A stretch of DNA of 14,321 nt from UBA724 sp964008075 (GTDB lineage: Bacteria > Bacteroidota > Bacteroidia > Flavobacteriales > Flavobacteriaceae), in NCBI GenBank assembly GCA_964008075.1, contig CAXGAP010000032.1, positions 1 to 14,321 of the forward strand. The letters are read 5' to 3'. This document shows positions 13,631 to 14,321 of this stretch, in pieces. Numbering within the stretch: position 1 is the stretch's first letter; the number at the start of each line of letters is the position of its first letter. The position numbers and the translations under genes are program-made. The notes under the pieces are model-generated. The model worked only from the letters and a program-made list of their open reading frames with translations, was not told the origin of the DNA and ran no database searches.

Positions 13631-14321
13631 TTTCTAGCAATTTTGGGATGTCTTCCAGAAGCATTTCTGTACCTTGTTCATCGACATCATTTTCATCGAT
13701 GCCAAGGTAGTAAACTATTGGGTTGCCAGCATTATCGGTGCGAGATCGTATATATCCTCGCTGGTCTACCAAAGCAAAATATCCTTGATGTTCAAAGCCA
13801 CCTGCAACATCGGAATTGATCCCTGCAAAGATATTAAACCCTCGATTGGCAAGCTCATAAATATAGTCTTGATCACCAGTGAGAAAGTGCCAATTGGGAC
13901 TAAACACTTCGTATGATTCTGCGTAGGTTTTGAGTTGCGAAGGGGTATCAGTTTCAGGGTCAATTGTTATCGATGCGATTCCAAAATCTTCTCGATCACC
14001 AAAAACAGCCTCTATTTTTTTCATATTAACATTCATCCGAGGACAAATGGTGGGGCAGCTTGTAAAAAAGAATTCAACAAGGTAAACCTTGCCAAGATAA
14101 TCTTCGTTGGAGATAAATAAACTATCTTGATTGGTTAGAACAAAGTCGGGGACTTTTTTATTTACGCCATTTAGATTGATATACACCAGTTGATTTTGAG
14201 AGGCACTCAAGCGATTGGACGACACCCAATCCTCCTGTTGAATACTATTGACAATTTTGGGTACAAAAAGAATTCCAAACACCAAAACGATAAAAGATAT
14301 ACCAATGTATGCGTTCTTTTT
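13623..14321 (-). CDS. SCO1/SenC/PrrC-family copper chaperone, 5' end outside window
   Basis: This is a membrane-anchored thioredoxin-fold protein that delivers copper to, or reduces the cysteines of, the CuA site of cytochrome c oxidase on the periplasmic side. 232 residues are visible. A TTG at 14285 could be taken as a start, but the frame stays open to the window edge, and the extra residues (KKNAYIGISFIV) complete the N-terminal membrane helix with LVFGILFVPKIV, so the true start is most likely beyond 14321. The copper-binding motif is TSCPTICP with Cys89 and Cys93 in the visible numbering, and the third ligand His178 lies in GGFEHQGYFALVD. Between them ITIDPETDTPSQLKTYA is a family-typical block. 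It is followed with an 8-bp overlap by DUF420. The oxidase structural genes are expected upstream, outside the window. Confidence 0.94.
   Translation of the reverse strand, partial: KKNAYIGISFIVLVFGILFVPKIVNSIQQEDWVSSNRLSASQNQLVYINLNGVNKKVPDFVLTNQDSLFISNEDYLGKVYLVEFFFTSCPTICPRMNVNMKKIEAVFGDREDFGIASITIDPETDTPSQLKTYAESYEVFSPNWHFLTGDQDYIYELANRGFNIFAGINSDVAGGFEHQGYFALVDQRGYIRSRTDNAGNPIVYYLGIDENDVDEQGTEMLLEDIPKLLENE

Noticed and set aside
1..14321. Mobile element, defence island, CRISPR, biosynthetic cluster or tRNA/rRNA gene
   Set aside because: No transposase, integrase, direct-repeat array, nuclease, synthase or tRNA-like cloverleaf was seen. The genes are conserved core functions with coherent operon structure.

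Overview
The window looks like a piece of the chromosome of a Bacteroidota species, most likely from the Flavobacteriia. The DNA is AT-rich by eye and Shine-Dalgarno sequences are weak or absent. One intergenic region carries a TAnnTTTG-type -7 promoter element, which is typical of this phylum. The gene set fits too: uppS next to bamA and two skp/ompH-like genes, a Nfu protein with two N-terminal domains, and SCO next to DUF420. There is no sign of phage, insertion sequence, CRISPR, tRNA or rRNA. This is mostly conserved housekeeping DNA, not a mobile accessory island.

Layout. (1) Positions 1-3990, plus strand, hold an envelope-biogenesis operon. It runs from the 3' end of uppS (undecaprenyl-diphosphate synthase) through bamA (outer-membrane protein insertase) to two consecutive skp/ompH-type periplasmic chaperones, and closes with a strong intrinsic terminator. 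(2) murI (glutamate racemase, plus strand) follows, and its end overlaps convergently with a gamma-carbonic-anhydrase-family left-handed beta-helix gene (minus strand). That gene diverges from a NifU/Nfu-type iron-sulfur scaffold gene (plus strand), and the 65-bp gap between them carries the clearest promoter in the window. (3) Positions 12712 down to 6218, minus strand, hold a compact six-gene run: ABC ATPase, MacB/FtsX-type permease 1, permease 2, membrane-fusion adaptor, TolC-like outer-membrane factor, tsaB. Overlaps of 1-11 bp and gaps of at most 24 bp indicate one transcript. The first five encode a complete tripartite efflux machine in which the ATPase and two different permeases are separate proteins; tsaB (tRNA t6A synthesis) is a housekeeping passenger. 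(4) A 166-bp AT-rich intergenic region (12713-12878) holds a 22-bp perfect palindrome and a separate 10-bp inverted repeat. (5) Positions 14321 down to 12879, minus strand, hold three overlapping genes: a SCO1/SenC copper chaperone (5' end outside the window), a DUF420 membrane protein, and a 71-residue exported CxxC membrane protein. They look like the tail of a cytochrome c oxidase assembly operon.

Together, regions 1 and 3 deal with building and crossing the cell envelope, and region 5 with respiratory copper-enzyme assembly. The items most worth following up are the small CxxC protein beside SCO and DUF420, the split two-permease efflux pump, and the inverted repeats in front of its operon. 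I found no clear evidence of a wholly new multi-gene system.
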